Below are positions 48,539 to 59,239 of a DNA stretch of 64,000 nt, piece after piece; position 1 is the stretch's first letter; each line of letters opens with the position of its first letter. Position numbers and translations under genes: made by a program. The stretch lies in contig NZ_CADFEJ010000009.1 in assembly GCF_902833055.1 (NCBI RefSeq), positions 1 through 64,000 on the forward strand, read 5' to 3'. The notes beneath the pieces were generated by a model that was not told where the DNA came from, searched no databases, and saw only the letters and a program-made list of their open reading frames with translations. The DNA is from Burkholderia territorii (lineage in GTDB: Bacteria > Pseudomonadota > Gammaproteobacteria > Burkholderiales > Burkholderiaceae).

Positions 48539-49588
48539 ATGGATCATTTGCAGTCGATGCGCGTGTTCGTCAAGGTTGCGGATCTCGGCAGTTTCGCGCG
48601 GGCCGCGAGTGCAATGGATATCTCCAACGCGGTCGCGACGCGTCACGTCGCCGATCTGGAAGGCCGGCTCGGCACGCGGTTGCTGAACCGCACCACGCGC
48701 AGCCTTTCGCTGACGGAGTCGGGCCAGGTCTATCTGGAGCGGGCGCGCCAGATTCTCGATGAACTCGAGGATGTCGAGCAGATGGTCGTCGCGCGCAATC
48801 ACGAGCCGGTCGGCACGCTGCGCATCGTCGCGCCGGTCGTGTTCGGGCTGCACAATCTCGCGCCCGTCCTGCAGTCGTACACCGAGAATTTCCCGAAAGT
48901 GGTGCCGGATCTGACGCTGGTCGATCGGCAGGTCGATCTCGTCGAGGAAGGCTTCGACGTCGGCATCGTCGTCACGCGCCAGATGCGTAGCGCGAGCATC
49001 GTCACGCGGCGGCTCACCACGGGCTGCATGACCGTGTGCGCGACGCCGAGCTACCTGGAAAAGCACGGCGTGCCGACCCACCCGGAACACCTCGCCGAGC
49101 ATCCGGCGCTGAGCTTGCCGACCGAATACTGGGGCGACGAGCGCGTGTTCACGGGGCCCGACGGCGAAGTGCGCGTGCGCCCGACCAACGTGATCGTCGC
49201 GAACAACACGGCGATGCTGCGCCAGTTCGCGCTGCTCGGAATGGGCGTCGCGATCCTGCCGAGCTACCTGATCGGCAGCGACATCGCGCGCGGCGCGCTG
49301 GTGCGGCTGCTGCCGGATTTCCGGCTGCCGCAGGTGGAAATCAACATCGCGTATCCGAGCCGGCGCCATCTGCCCGCGAAGGTGCGCACGTTCATCGATC
49401 ACCTCGTCGAGTATTTCAGCCACTCGACCGACGCGATGATGGGCGAACAGTGGGCCGCACAGGGGGCCGCGCCCGCGCCGATCGGCGTCGAGATGCGTGC
49501 CGAGCCGCCCGAATCGACTGACCCGAACCTGCAGCCGCGCCTCGCGCGTTCGACGCGCGCGCGCGTCGCGGTGCCGTCGCCGCTGTAA
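48539..49588 (+). CDS. LysR-family transcriptional regulator
   Basis: This gene encodes 349 residues. The winged HTH is clear (MRVFVKVADLGSFARAASAMDISNAVATRHVADLEGRLGTRLLNR), followed by the two-lobed effector domain (from about residue 90, LRIVAPVVFG). A 50-residue C-terminal tail rich in Pro, Ala and Arg extends beyond the usual end near residue 300. It is divergent from the D-2-hydroxyacid dehydrogenase gene and most likely controls it. Inducer unknown. Confidence 0.88.
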   Translation: MDHLQSMRVFVKVADLGSFARAASAMDISNAVATRHVADLEGRLGTRLLNRTTRSLSLTESGQVYLERARQILDELEDVEQMVVARNHEPVGTLRIVAPVVFGLHNLAPVLQSYTENFPKVVPDLTLVDRQVDLVEEGFDVGIVVTRQMRSASIVTRRLTTGCMTVCATPSYLEKHGVPTHPEHLAEHPALSLPTEYWGDERVFTGPDGEVRVRPTNVIVANNTAMLRQFALLGMGVAILPSYLIGSDIARGALVRLLPDFRLPQVEINIAYPSRRHLPAKVRTFIDHLVEYFSHSTDAMMGEQWAAQGAAPAPIGVEMRAEPPESTDPNLQPRLARSTRARVAVPSPL

Positions 49589-49630
49589 CTCACGTCGCGG
49601 CGGTCGCGCACCGGCACGGCCAGCACCAAG

Positions 49631-49668
49631 AAAAAACGCGGATCGAGCGATCGATCCGCGTTTTTTTT
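49631..49668. terminator. Bidirectional terminator between LysR and topB
   Basis: CGCGGATCG (49637-49645) pairs with CGATCCGCG (49652-49660); T8 follows at 49661-49668 and A6 precedes at 49631-49636. It terminates both the LysR gene and the convergent topB. Confidence 0.92.
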
Positions 49669-49722
49669 ATCACCGCGTTGACGGGCGTTCGCCCGGCGCG
49701 TGACGCGCCGGCGGCCGGAGCA

Positions 49723-52320
49723 TCACGAGCCCGTCTTGCGCGCCGTCGTCTTGCGGGCGGCGGTCTTGCGGGCCGGTGCCGGCTTCTCGTCGGCGCCTTC
49801 CGTCACGGTTTCGGCGTCCTTCGTCGCCGATTTTGCCGTCTTCTTCGCGGCGGCGGCCTTCGGCTCCTTCTTCTCGAACTCGAAACCGATCTTGCCGTCA
49901 GGCTGCTTCACGAGGAAGGCCTTGAAGTTGCGGCCCGTGCGCGACGACTTGAAGTTCGGCAGCAGATCCGTGCGGCCGTCGGCCAGCAGCTTCGCCATTT
50001 GCTCGCGCGTGATTTCCTGCTGCAGGATCACCTTGCCCGAACGGAAGTCGCAGGTCTTCGGATTCGCGACCGAGTGCTCGCACACGTAGCTCATCCCGTG
50101 CTCGAACACGCGGCCCTTGCACTTCGGGCACGCGCCGACCGGTTCCTGCGCGGAGAAGTCGGGCGCCTCGCCTTCCTCGCCGCCCTGGTCCTGGCCGAAG
50201 TCGAACTCGAGCTTGTAGTTCTTCGTTTCGTCGTCGAACGACAGCTTGAGGATCGCCGAGAACGGACGGCCCATCTTGCTGCGGAAGCCCGACAGCGGGC
50301 CGATCGTCTTCTCCCGCAGCAACTCCTCGACTTCCGCGATCTCGAACTGCCGGCTGCCCGGAATCTTCGAGATCGAGAAGTCGCACTTCGTGCACGCGAA
50401 GCGGCGGTAGTTTTCCTTCACTTGTCCGCCGCAGTTCGGGCACGGCGTCTCGAGCGTCGCGTAATCGCCGGGGATCGTGTCGGAATCGTATTCCTTCGCG
50501 CGCTTGACGATCTGCTGCGTCATGCGCGCGATTTCCTGCATGAACGCGTCGCGTCCGAGGTTGCCGCGCTCCATCTGCGACAGCTTGTATTCCCATTCGC
50601 CGGTGAGCTCGGGCGCGGTCAGCTCCTTCACGCCGAGCCCGCGCAGCAGCGTCATCAGCTGGAATGCCTTCGCGGTCGGGATCAGTTCGCGGCCTTCGCG
50701 CACGAGATATTTTTCGCCGAGCAGGCCTTCGATGATCGCCGCGCGCGTCGCCGGCGTGCCGAGGCCCTTCGCGGCCATCGCCTCGCGCAGCTCGTCGTCC
50801 TCGACGAGCTTGCCGGCGCCTTCCATCGCGGACAGCAGCGTCGCTTCCGAGTAGCGTGCGGGTGGCTTCGTCACGAGCGCGACCGCCGCGATCTCGTCCG
50901 TCTTCACCTTCTCGTCCTTCTGCACCGGCACGAGGTTCGCGTCCGCGCCTTCGGCGTCGCGGCCGTACACCTGCAGCCAGCCCGGCTCGACGAGCACCTT
51001 GCCTTCGGTCTTGAAGTGATGGCCGGCGACTTCGGTGATCCGCGTCGTGACGCGGAATTCGGCTGCCGGGAAAAACACCGCGAGGAAGCGCTTCACGACC
51101 ATGTCGTACAGCTTCTGCTCCGGCTCGGACAGCGACTTCGGCGCCTGCAGCGTCGGGATGATTGCAAAGTGGTCGCTGATCTTCGAGTTGTCGAAGATCC
51201 GCTTGTTCGGCTTCACCCAGCCCTTGTCGAGCACCTGCTTCGCGTGCGGCAGGTAGTTGTGGCTCTCCTTGAGCATCTCGAGCGTGGACTGCACCGTCGA
51301 GAGGTAGTCTTCGGGCAGCGCGCGGGCGTCGGTACGCGGGTACGTCAGCACCTTGTGCTTTTCATACAGTGCCTGCGCGAGACCGAGCGTGTTTTTCGCG
51401 GAGAAGCCGAAGCGGCTGTTCGCCTCGCGCTGCAGGCTCGTCAGGTCGAACAGCAGCGGCGACAGCTGGGTCGACGGCTTCGATTCCTCCGACACCGTGC
51501 CGATCTGGTCGCGGCACGCGGCGACGATCGTTTCGGCGGCCGGCAGGCTCCAGAGGCGCGAGTCGCGCTTTTCCGGATCGAATTCGTCGCGCTTGAATTT
51601 CGGGTCGAACCACTTGCCTTCGTAGAAACCGCCGGCGCATGCGAACTCGGCCTTCACTTCCCAGTAGTCGCGCGGGACGAAACGGCGGATTTTCTCTTCA
51701 CGTTCGACGACGATCGACAACGTTGGCGTCTGAACGCGACCGACGGTCGTCAGGAAGAAGCCGCCGCCCTTGCTGTTGAACGCGGTCATCGCACGCGTGC
51801 CGTTGATCCCGACGAGCCAGTCGGCTTCCGAGCGGCAACGCGCGGCGTCGGCGAGCGGTTGCATGTCCGAGTCGCTGCGCAGGTGCGCGAAGCCGTCGCG
51901 GATGGCCTGCGGCGTCATCGACTGCAGCCACAGGCGCTGAACCGGCTGCTTCGCCTTCGCGTGCTGCACGATCAGGCGGAAGATCAGCTCGCCTTCGCGC
52001 CCCGCGTCACATGCGTTGATCAGGCGATCGATGTCCTTGCGCTTCATCAGCTTGGTCAGGACTTTCAGGCGCGACTCGCTTTTTGCGATCGGGTTCAGGT
52101 CGAAATGCGGCGGAATGACGGGCAGATGAGCGAAGCTCCATTTTCCGCGCTTGACCTCGTACTCTTCCGGGGCGGCGATTTCGAGCAGGTGGCCGACCGC
52201 GGACGAAAGGACGAATTCGTCGCTCTCGAAGTATTCGTCATGCTTGGTAAAGCCGCCCAAAGCGCGCGCGATGTCGTTCGCGACAGAAGGCTTTTCCGCA
52301 ATGATCAGTGCTTTGGACAT
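49723..52320 (-). CDS. topB: DNA topoisomerase III
   Basis: This gene encodes 865 residues. The TOPRIM domain opens with KALIIAEKPSVANDIARALGG and its DAGREGELIFRL. The type IA core contains the active Tyr in LTYPRTDARALPEDYL. C-terminal zinc-binding units include CPNCGG with CTKCDF and CPKCKG. A final tail of about 45 residues is Ala/Lys-rich (KKEPKAAAAKKTAKSATKD) and ends with ARKTAARKTTARKTGS, resembling histone H1-like DNA-binding tails, which likely add DNA affinity. It decatenates DNA and resolves replication or recombination intermediates. Confidence 0.96.
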   Translation of the reverse strand: MSKALIIAEKPSVANDIARALGGFTKHDEYFESDEFVLSSAVGHLLEIAAPEEYEVKRGKWSFAHLPVIPPHFDLNPIAKSESRLKVLTKLMKRKDIDRLINACDAGREGELIFRLIVQHAKAKQPVQRLWLQSMTPQAIRDGFAHLRSDSDMQPLADAARCRSEADWLVGINGTRAMTAFNSKGGGFFLTTVGRVQTPTLSIVVEREEKIRRFVPRDYWEVKAEFACAGGFYEGKWFDPKFKRDEFDPEKRDSRLWSLPAAETIVAACRDQIGTVSEESKPSTQLSPLLFDLTSLQREANSRFGFSAKNTLGLAQALYEKHKVLTYPRTDARALPEDYLSTVQSTLEMLKESHNYLPHAKQVLDKGWVKPNKRIFDNSKISDHFAIIPTLQAPKSLSEPEQKLYDMVVKRFLAVFFPAAEFRVTTRITEVAGHHFKTEGKVLVEPGWLQVYGRDAEGADANLVPVQKDEKVKTDEIAAVALVTKPPARYSEATLLSAMEGAGKLVEDDELREAMAAKGLGTPATRAAIIEGLLGEKYLVREGRELIPTAKAFQLMTLLRGLGVKELTAPELTGEWEYKLSQMERGNLGRDAFMQEIARMTQQIVKRAKEYDSDTIPGDYATLETPCPNCGGQVKENYRRFACTKCDFSISKIPGSRQFEIAEVEELLREKTIGPLSGFRSKMGRPFSAILKLSFDDETKNYKLEFDFGQDQGGEEGEAPDFSAQEPVGACPKCKGRVFEHGMSYVCEHSVANPKTCDFRSGKVILQQEITREQMAKLLADGRTDLLPNFKSSRTGRNFKAFLVKQPDGKIGFEFEKKEPKAAAAKKTAKSATKDAETVTEGADEKPAPARKTAARKTTARKTGS

Positions 52321-52511
52321 GACAGATGTGTGTTGGTAGACCGGGTTCGCCGGTGTGGGTCCCTTTTACGACGGCTTTATAGCACACGCTGCGGCGACGG
52401 CGGCGCGGCGTGCAAAAAGCGGCTCATCATAGTGGGGGGCCGCAACGGCGGCAAGCGCCCGGCACGGCGGCGCGCGCAATGGCGCGAAAAGCTGCCGGGC
52501 CGGTGCGTGGC

Positions 52512-52892
52512 TTACGCCTCTACATTCAGGACGTTGCGCAATTTCGGTGCGTGCGGCGCGCCGGGCACGGCGCTCAGGTCGGACAGCATCCGTTCGACGA
52601 TTGCCGCGTGCGGCAGCACCGTGCCGAAGAAGCGCGCGGTGTTCGCGTCCTCGATCAGGATCGTCGGGAAATTCTCGACGTCGAGATCGTCGAGCCGGTC
52701 GGCATGGGTTTCGATGTCGATCCACGCGAAGCACACGTCGGGATGGGCGTCGGCGAGCTGGTCGAAGGCCGTTCGGTAGTCGCGGCAGGTGCCGCACCAT
52801 TCGGCGCACAGGCAGGCGACGAGCAGCGTATCGGGATCGGCGAGGCGCTCGGCGATCCGATCGGCATCGGTGTCGAGATTCAGCGCGGGCAT
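52512..52892 (-). CDS. Thioredoxin family protein
   Basis: This gene encodes 126 residues. The active site is AEWCGTCRDY with Cys33 and Cys36, in a CGTC arrangement rather than the CGPC of classic thioredoxin. The cis-Pro is in FPTILIED and the fold pattern is complete. It probably is cytosolic, since there is no signal peptide. It lies 36 bp before the end of dprA (same strand, transcribed after it), so the two may share an operon. Confidence 0.87.
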   Translation of the reverse strand: MPALNLDTDADRIAERLADPDTLLVACLCAEWCGTCRDYRTAFDQLADAHPDVCFAWIDIETHADRLDDLDVENFPTILIEDANTARFFGTVLPHAAIVERMLSDLSAVPGAPHAPKLRNVLNVEA

Positions 52893-52928
52893 GGAATTCC
52901 TTGGGTAGCATCGGCGGCACGGCCGCCT

Positions 52929-54206
52929 CTATGCGGGGGAATGTAGCACGCCGGACGCGGGCGGGGTGGGCGTTGCGTCAAGCCGCGCAAAGCGTCCGCC
53001 GGGCATGCTGGCGACCCGCCCGGCCAGTTCGAGCGCGAGCAGCGCCCGGTGCAGCGCGTCGTCGGAAAGGGCAGTGTGCTCGGCGAGCCATTCGTAGGTC
53101 ACGGGGCCGTATCCCAGCGCGGTGAGCACGGATCGTTCGGCCGGGTCGCCGGGCGGCGCGGCATCGATCTCGGCGGAGGCGGTAGCTGCAGCAGCAAAAT
53201 CCGTTTTGCCGGCCTGCTCGCCCGTGCCGCGCTCCGCGGCGTCGGCTGTTTCTCCTTTATCGGGGCGCGAACGCGAATTCGTCGTGGCGCGGGCTGCAGG
53301 AGTCGCCGGTTCACCCAGCCCGTATTCCTCCAGCACGTCGAGCGGTGTCGCAGTGAGCTTCGCGCCGTCGCGGATCAGCGCGTGGCAGCCTTGGGCAAGC
53401 GGCGCGTGGATCGAGCCCGGCATCGCGAATACGTCGCGGCCGAGCTCGTTCGCAAGGCGGGCAGTGATCAGCGAGCCGGAGCGCGGCGCGGCTTCGACGA
53501 CGAGCACACCGAGCGCGAGCGCGGCGATCAGCCGGTTGCGCTGCGGGAAATGCGGCGCCCGCGCGGGTGTGCCGAGCGGCCATTCGGAAACGATCGCGCC
53601 GCGTGCGGCAATTTCGTGCGCGAGGGCGCGGTGCCGTGCCGGATAGACGAGATCGGCACCCGTCGCGATCACCGCGATCGTGCCGGCGCGGCCGTCGAGC
53701 CCGCCGCGATGTGCGGCCCCGTCGATGCCGAGCGCGAGGCCGGAGACGACCGCGAGGCCCGCATCGGCGAGCGCCTGCGAGAAGCGCGTGGCATCTGCGA
53801 GCCCCTGCGGCGTTGCGTGGCGGCTGCCGACCACCGCGAGCCCGCGTGCGTGCAGCAGGTCGAGCCGGCCCTTTACATATAGCAGCGGCGGCGGATCGTG
53901 CAGGTCGCGCAAGCGCGACGGATAGACGGGGTCGCCGAGCGTGACGATCGCGTTGCCCGGCCCATCGAGCCATGCGAGCGCGGCGTCGGTGCGCGCGTCC
54001 AGGTCGCTCCGCTCGCTTGCGCGTACCGCACGCGCGACCGCCGCGCTGCTCGCCGCGCCGATGGCCTGGTCGGATGCGCGCAGCAGCGCCGCCGGCGAGC
54101 CGAATGCGTCGAGCAGCGCGTGCAGCGCGGCAGGCGACAGGCCCGGCGCATGCGCGAGCTGGAGCCACGCGCGCAACGTCGAGGGCGTCAGCGCTTGCGG
54201 CGACAT
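52929..54206 (-). CDS. dprA: DNA processing protein DprA
   Basis: This gene encodes 425 residues from the ATG at 54206; the open frame upstream is not family-like. Features in order: a SAM-like N-terminal domain (about 1-90), the Rossmann-fold DNA-binding domain with [12 protein letters not shown] and [16 protein letters not shown] (about 120-320), a variable linker rich in Ala and Ser, and a C-terminal winged-helix domain. It loads RecA on incoming single-stranded DNA in natural transformation. It is divergent from def-fmt, a common order. Confidence 0.94.
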   Translation of the reverse strand: MSPQALTPSTLRAWLQLAHAPGLSPAALHALLDAFGSPAALLRASDQAIGAASSAAVARAVRASERSDLDARTDAALAWLDGPGNAIVTLGDPVYPSRLRDLHDPPPLLYVKGRLDLLHARGLAVVGSRHATPQGLADATRFSQALADAGLAVVSGLALGIDGAAHRGGLDGRAGTIAVIATGADLVYPARHRALAHEIAARGAIVSEWPLGTPARAPHFPQRNRLIAALALGVLVVEAAPRSGSLITARLANELGRDVFAMPGSIHAPLAQGCHALIRDGAKLTATPLDVLEEYGLGEPATPAARATTNSRSRPDKGETADAAERGTGEQAGKTDFAAAATASAEIDAAPPGDPAERSVLTALGYGPVTYEWLAEHTALSDDALHRALLALELAGRVASMPGGRFARLDATPTPPASGVLHSPA

Positions 54207-54250
54207 GAGGTTCCCCTCGAATGCGACGGCCAGCGGACCGCGTGGCGCCA

Positions 54251-54259
54251 TGATAAAAT
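54251..54259 (+). promoter_or_regulatory. Candidate extended -10 promoter of def
   Basis: TGATAAAAT carries the extended -10 pattern TG-N-TAAAAT (54251-54259). It lies about 180 bp before the def start at 54436; no good -35 box was found, which is tolerable for extended -10 promoters. Confidence 0.4.
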
Positions 54260-54435
54260 TTTCATCATCCGAAATACTCGACAGGGCCGTGCGCACGAGC
54301 GTCCGGCCAATTGCAGGAGGCAGACCTGCGGCATTGACATGCCGCGCGTCAGCCTCATCTTCATTGCATCCCGGCGGCGGCGCCAGCCGGCCGGATGGCC
54401 GATGCGGCACGTCGCTCCACCGAATACCGAACACC

Positions 54436-54939
54436 ATGGCTTTGCTGAACATTCTTCATTACCCCGACAAGCGGCTGCACAAGGTCGCCAAGCCCGTCGA
54501 CAAGGTCGACGACCGGATCCGCAAGCTCGTCGCCGACATGGCCGAAACCATGTACGCGGCGCCTGGCATCGGCCTCGCGGCGACGCAGGTCGACGTGCAC
54601 GAGCGCGTGATCGTGATCGACGTCTCCGAGGAGAAGAACGAGCTGCGCGCGTTCATCAATCCCGAGATCATCTGGTCGAGCGACGCGAAGCAGGTCTACG
54701 AGGAAGGCTGCCTGTCGGTGCCCGGCATCTACGATGAAGTCGAGCGTCCCGACCACGTGCGTGTGCGCGCGCTCAACGAGCACGGCGAGACCTTCGAGCT
54801 CGACTGCGAGGGCCTTCTGGCGGTGTGCGTGCAGCACGAGATGGATCACCTGATGGGGCGTGTGTTCGTCGAATACCTGTCGCCGCTGAAGCAGACCCGT
54901 ATCAAGACGAAGATGAAGAAACTCGAACGCGCGATGTGA
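54436..54939 (+). CDS. def: Peptide deformylase
   Basis: This gene encodes 167 residues from the ATG at 54436. All three metalloenzyme motifs are present: [18 protein letters not shown] with the metal Cys, and HEMDHLMG with the two His ligands and Glu. It removes the N-formyl group from nascent proteins. fmt, which adds the formyl group to initiator tRNA, starts 35 bp downstream in the classic pair. Confidence 0.98.
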   Translation: MALLNILHYPDKRLHKVAKPVDKVDDRIRKLVADMAETMYAAPGIGLAATQVDVHERVIVIDVSEEKNELRAFINPEIIWSSDAKQVYEEGCLSVPGIYDEVERPDHVRVRALNEHGETFELDCEGLLAVCVQHEMDHLMGRVFVEYLSPLKQTRIKTKMKKLERAM

Positions 54940-54973
54940 CGCGCGTGTGCCCAGCCCGATCCCGAACGCTGTC

Positions 54974-55966
54974 ATGACCCATACGTTGCGCGTGATTTTT
55001 GCCGGCACGCCGGAATTTGCCGCGGCCGCACTCGCCGCGATCCACGAGGCCGGTTTTCCGGTGCCGCTCGTGCTGACCCAGCCCGATCGCCCCGCCGGGC
55101 GCGGGATGAAGCTGCAGGCGAGCGCCGTGAAGCGCTATGCCGTCGAGCACGGCATGCCTGTCGCGCAGCCGCCGTCGCTGCGCCGCGCGGGCAAGTACCC
55201 GCACGAAGCCGCCGATGCGATCGAGCTGCTGCGCACGACGCCGCACGACGTGATGGTGGTCGCCGCATACGGGCTGCTGCTGCCGCAGGAAGTGCTCGAC
55301 ATTCCGCGCGCGGGCTGCATCAACATCCACGCCTCGCTGCTGCCGCGCTGGCGCGGCGCCGCGCCGATCCATCGCGCGATCGAGGCCGGTGACGCCGAGA
55401 CGGGCGTCACGCTGATGCAGATGGACGTCGGCCTCGACACCGGCGCGATGATCGAGGAAGCGCGCGTCGCGATCGCGCCCGACGATACGACCGCGACGCT
55501 TCACGACCGGCTGGCCGCCGACGGCGCGCGGCTGATCGTCGACGCACTGGTGCGGCTCGAGCGCGACGGCACGCTGCCTGCCACGCCGCAGCCGGCCGAC
55601 GGCGTGACCTACGCGGAAAAGATCGGCAAGCACGAAGCGGCGCTGGACTGGCGCAAGCCGGCCGACGTGCTCGCGCGCCAGGTGCGCGCGTTCGACCCGT
55701 TCCCGGGCGGTGTCGCGATGCTCGACGGCGCGGCAATCAAGCTGTGGGCGGCCGAGCCCGTGGCGACGCACGACGGGCTCGTCGACACGGCGCCCGGCAC
55801 GATCGTCGACGCTGCGCCGGAAGGCGTGGTCGTTGCATGCGGCAGCGGCGCGCTGCGCGTCACGCAACTGCAGAAGCCGGGCGGCAAGCGGCTGCCCGCG
55901 CGCGAATTCCTGGCCGGCTCGCCCCTTGCCGCAGGCCAGCGCTTCGCGTTGCCCGACGGGTCTTGA
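54974..55966 (+). CDS. fmt: Methionyl-tRNA formyltransferase
   Basis: This gene encodes 330 residues from the ATG at 54974; a 9-residue longer reading exists. The formyltransferase domain has [13 protein letters not shown], the hexapeptide region [17 protein letters not shown] with catalytic residues, and a C-terminal OB-fold (from about 210) containing RAFDPFPGG. It formylates Met-tRNA(fMet). It is co-transcribed with def. Confidence 0.97.
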   Translation: MTHTLRVIFAGTPEFAAAALAAIHEAGFPVPLVLTQPDRPAGRGMKLQASAVKRYAVEHGMPVAQPPSLRRAGKYPHEAADAIELLRTTPHDVMVVAAYGLLLPQEVLDIPRAGCINIHASLLPRWRGAAPIHRAIEAGDAETGVTLMQMDVGLDTGAMIEEARVAIAPDDTTATLHDRLAADGARLIVDALVRLERDGTLPATPQPADGVTYAEKIGKHEAALDWRKPADVLARQVRAFDPFPGGVAMLDGAAIKLWAAEPVATHDGLVDTAPGTIVDAAPEGVVVACGSGALRVTQLQKPGGKRLPAREFLAGSPLAAGQRFALPDGS

Positions 55967-56076
55967 GCGCCATTCGACCCGACCTGCCGGTCGCGCGCAA
56001 TCGGCCGGATGGCCGAGTCGCGCGGCGCGACAGGCGCGCGTAGAATTTCCGTGCGCTCTCCGGTTTCGAGGTTTTC

Positions 56077-56718
56077 ATGCTTGGTATTACCCATTTCGGC
56101 TTCTTCGTGCTGGCGGTTTTCCTGCTGAACATCACGCCTGGCCCCGATACGGCGTACATCGTCGGCCGCAGCGTCGCGCAGGGCCGTGGCGCGGGGCTGA
56201 TGTCCGCGCTCGGTATCTCGGCCGGCGGCTGCGTGCACACGCTTGCGTGCACGTTCGGCCTGACCGCGCTGCTCGCGGCGTCGGCGGCCGCGTTCACGGT
56301 GATCAAGCTGGTCGGTGCCGCTTACCTCATCTACCTCGGCGTGCGCATGATCCTCGCGAAGCAGGCCGCCGCGCCGGCGGGCGCCGAGGCCGCGCGGGCC
56401 ACGGCCGCGAAGCCGCTGCGCCAGCTGTTCATGCAGGGTTTCTGGACCAACGTGCTGAACCCGAAGGTCGTGCTGTTCTTCGTGTCGTTCTTCCCGCAGT
56501 TCGTGTCGGCCGACAGCCCGCACAAGGCGCTGGCGTTCCTGGCTCTCGGTTCGGTGTTCGTCGTGATGAGCACGGTCTGGACGTGTATCGTTGCGTGGGT
56601 CGCGGGCAGCGTCACGCAGCGCTTTTCCGGCAAGCCGGGCGTCCGGAAGTGGCTTGACCGCACGGTAGGCAGCGCCTTCGTCGGCCTCGGGCTGCGGCTC
56701 GCGGCGACGCAACGCTGA
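56077..56718 (+). CDS. LysE/RhtB family amino acid exporter
   Basis: This gene encodes 213 residues. It has about six hydrophobic segments and the LysE family motif LLNITPGPDTAYIVGRSVAQGRGAGLMSALGI near the N-terminus, plus LVGAAYLIYLGVRMI. The family exports amino acids or related metabolites. The substrate cannot be predicted. It lies between fmt and htpX; 110 bp separates it from fmt, so a separate promoter is likely. Confidence 0.9.
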   Translation: MLGITHFGFFVLAVFLLNITPGPDTAYIVGRSVAQGRGAGLMSALGISAGGCVHTLACTFGLTALLAASAAAFTVIKLVGAAYLIYLGVRMILAKQAAAPAGAEAARATAAKPLRQLFMQGFWTNVLNPKVVLFFVSFFPQFVSADSPHKALAFLALGSVFVVMSTVWTCIVAWVAGSVTQRFSGKPGVRKWLDRTVGSAFVGLGLRLAATQR

Positions 56719-56817
56719 AATTGAATTTTTCCGGCAAGACCTTATCTAACAAATCGCTTACAATTTTTCGCTGCGCACATGAGGTGCGGCGGGTCCCCTG
56801 ACGGATAAGGAGTGGGT

Positions 56818-57675
56818 ATGTTCAATTGGGTCAAAACGGCGATGCTGATGGCCGCGATCACGGCCCTGTTCATCGTGATCGGCGGCATGATCGGCGGCTC
56901 GCGCGGCATGACGATCGCGCTGCTGTTCGCGCTCGGCATGAATTTCTTCTCGTACTGGTTCTCCGACAAGATGGTGCTGCGCATGTACAACGCGCAGGAA
57001 GTCGACGAGAGCACGGCGCCGCAGTTCTACCGGATGGTGCGCGAACTCGCCACGCGCGCGAACCTGCCGATGCCGCGCGTCTACCTGATCAATGAGGACG
57101 CGCCGAACGCGTTCGCCACGGGGCGCAATCCCGAGCACGCGGCGGTTGCCGCGACCACGGGTATCCTGCGCGTGCTGTCCGAGCGCGAGATGCGCGGCGT
57201 GATGGCGCATGAGCTCGCGCACGTGAAGCATCGCGACATCCTGATCTCGACGATCACCGCGACGATGGCGGGCGCGATTTCGGCGCTGGCCAACTTCGCG
57301 ATGTTCTTCGGCGGTCGCGACGAAAACGGTCGTCCGGCCAATCCGATCGCGGGAATTGCGGTCGCGCTGCTCGCACCGATCGCAGGCGCGCTGATCCAGA
57401 TGGCGATCTCGCGCGCGCGCGAGTTCGAGGCCGACCGCGGCGGCGCGCAGATTTCCGGCGATCCGCAGTCGCTCGCCACCGCGCTCGACAAGATCCATCG
57501 CTATGCGGCCGGCATTCCGTTCCAGGCGGCCGAAGCGCACCCGGCCACCGCGCAGATGATGATCATGAATCCGCTTCACGGCGGCGGTCTGCAGAATCTG
57601 TTCTCCACGCACCCGGCGACCGAGGAACGCATCGCGCGCCTGATGGAAATGGCGCGCACCGGCCGCTTCGACTAA
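56818..57675 (+). CDS. htpX: Membrane zinc metalloprotease HtpX
   Basis: This gene encodes 285 residues from the ATG at 56818, directly after AAGGAG. Two N-terminal membrane segments (about 5-40) are followed by the zinc motif [10 protein letters not shown] and further membrane segments near 140-165 and 175-195. EFEADRGGA carries the third ligand. HtpX degrades damaged membrane proteins and is usually under heat-shock or envelope-stress control. A TACAAT hexamer lies at 56759-56764, but the promoter is not certain. Confidence 0.96.
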   Translation: MFNWVKTAMLMAAITALFIVIGGMIGGSRGMTIALLFALGMNFFSYWFSDKMVLRMYNAQEVDESTAPQFYRMVRELATRANLPMPRVYLINEDAPNAFATGRNPEHAAVAATTGILRVLSEREMRGVMAHELAHVKHRDILISTITATMAGAISALANFAMFFGGRDENGRPANPIAGIAVALLAPIAGALIQMAISRAREFEADRGGAQISGDPQSLATALDKIHRYAAGIPFQAAEAHPATAQMMIMNPLHGGGLQNLFSTHPATEERIARLMEMARTGRFD

Positions 57676-57850
57676 GTCGCCGCGCCCCCGCACATCGCCC
57701 CGCATGCCCCGCGCTGCGGGGCGTTTCATTTGCGCGCCCCGTAAAGGGGCAGCATGGCCTCACGCTACAATGCTCGGTTTGGAATCGAGGCGGCCACTGC
57801 GGCCGCAGGGTTCCCGCCGCTCGCGGCGCCCGTTTGCCGATTTTGCTCCG

Positions 57851-59239
57851 ATGACACGAACCCGCTCCTCCGCTCAGTCCTCCTCCGGCCGCGCCGCGCG
57901 CCTGTCCGCGCTGCATCTCGCGCCCGATTCGCTGGGCTTCGCGCTCGACGCGGCCGCGCAGGCCGTCGATGCGGTGCGGCGCGGCACCGCGCTGCCGGCG
58001 GCGCTCGCCGCGGTATTCGCGCAGATGCCGGCCGGCGCGCAGGCGCTGGCGCGCGGCGCGACGCAAGACGTCGCGTACCGGACGATGCGTCGTCTCGGCA
58101 GTGCGGACTGGCTGATCGGCCGGCTCGTCAGCAAGGCGCCGCCCGCGCATGTGCATGCGGTGCTCGCCGGGGCGCTCGCGCTGCTGCTCGATCCGCAGGA
58201 GGCAGCGGCATACCCGGCCTTCACGATCGTCGACCAGGCCGTGACCGTGATCGGCGCGCGGCGCGAATTTGCGTTCGCGAAGGGGCTGGTCAACGCCGTG
58301 CTGCGGCGTTTCCAGCGTGAGCGCGACACGCTCGTCGCGGCGATGCAGAACGATCCCGTCGCACGCTGGAATTACCGCGCCTGGTGGGTCGATGCGGTGA
58401 AGCGTGCATGGCCGGATGCGTGGCAGGCGATTCTTGCGGCCGGCGAACATCAGGGGCCGCTGACGTTGCGCGTGAACGCGCGCCGCGCGACCGTCGACGC
58501 GTATCTCGACACGCTGCGCGCGAGCGGAATCGAAGCGACGGCGATCGGCCGCCATGCGGTGCGGCTCGCGTCCGCGCTGCCGGTCGACCGCATTCCGGGC
58601 TTCGCCGATGGTGTCGTGTCGGTGCAGGATGCCGGTGCGCAACTCGCGGCCGAATGGCTCGGTGCGCGCGACGGCATGCGCGTGCTCGACGCGTGTGCGG
58701 CACCGGGCGGCAAGACCGGGCATATCCTCGAGCTGGTCGATGCCGAAGTCGTCGCACTCGAAAGCGACGCGACCCGCGCGGCGCGCATCGGCGAGAACCT
58801 CGCGCGCCTGTCGCTCGAGGCGGACGTGCGCGTCGGCGATGCGGGGGCGCCGGGCGCGTGGTACGACGGCCGTCCGTTCGACCGCATCCTGGCCGACGTG
58901 CCGTGCTCGGCGTCGGGCATCGTGCGTCGTCATCCCGACATTCGCTGGCTGCGCCGCGAAGCCGACATCGACGCGCTCGTCACGGAGCAGCGCCGCATCC
59001 TGACGGCGTTGTGGCCGCTCGTGAAGCCGGGCGGCGAACTGCTCTACGTGACCTGTTCGATCTTTCCGAAGGAAGGCGAGTTGCAGGCTCGCTGGTTTGA
59101 AGCGGCCTGTGAAGATGCGGTACGATTGGACGCGCCCGGCCAACTGCTGCCAGGCGGCGCGCACGGCGGGGCGGCCGGCGCACTCGACCAGAACACCGAT
59201 CACGACGGATTTTTCTACGCGCGGTTTCAGAAACGGTGA
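57851..59239 (+). CDS. rsmB: 16S rRNA (cytosine(967)-C(5))-methyltransferase
   Basis: This gene encodes 462 residues from the ATG at 57851; upstream in-frame codons are open but have no support. The N-terminal NusB-like domain (about 25-170) is followed by the methyltransferase: SAM motif LDACAAPGGKTGHILE, catalytic DVPCSASGI and the second cysteine in VTCSIFPKEGE. It methylates C967 of 16S rRNA. It is the first gene of the operon with the DUF4390 gene and ntrY, whose start codon overlaps the end of this one. Confidence 0.95.
   Translation: MTRTRSSAQSSSGRAARLSALHLAPDSLGFALDAAAQAVDAVRRGTALPAALAAVFAQMPAGAQALARGATQDVAYRTMRRLGSADWLIGRLVSKAPPAHVHAVLAGALALLLDPQEAAAYPAFTIVDQAVTVIGARREFAFAKGLVNAVLRRFQRERDTLVAAMQNDPVARWNYRAWWVDAVKRAWPDAWQAILAAGEHQGPLTLRVNARRATVDAYLDTLRASGIEATAIGRHAVRLASALPVDRIPGFADGVVSVQDAGAQLAAEWLGARDGMRVLDACAAPGGKTGHILELVDAEVVALESDATRAARIGENLARLSLEADVRVGDAGAPGAWYDGRPFDRILADVPCSASGIVRRHPDIRWLRREADIDALVTEQRRILTALWPLVKPGGELLYVTCSIFPKEGELQARWFEAACEDAVRLDAPGQLLPGGAHGGAAGALDQNTDHDGFFYARFQKR

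Noticed and set aside
49678..52779. A 1033-codon plus-strand frame opposite topB
   Set aside because: Antisense shadow; topB is firmly identified on the minus strand.
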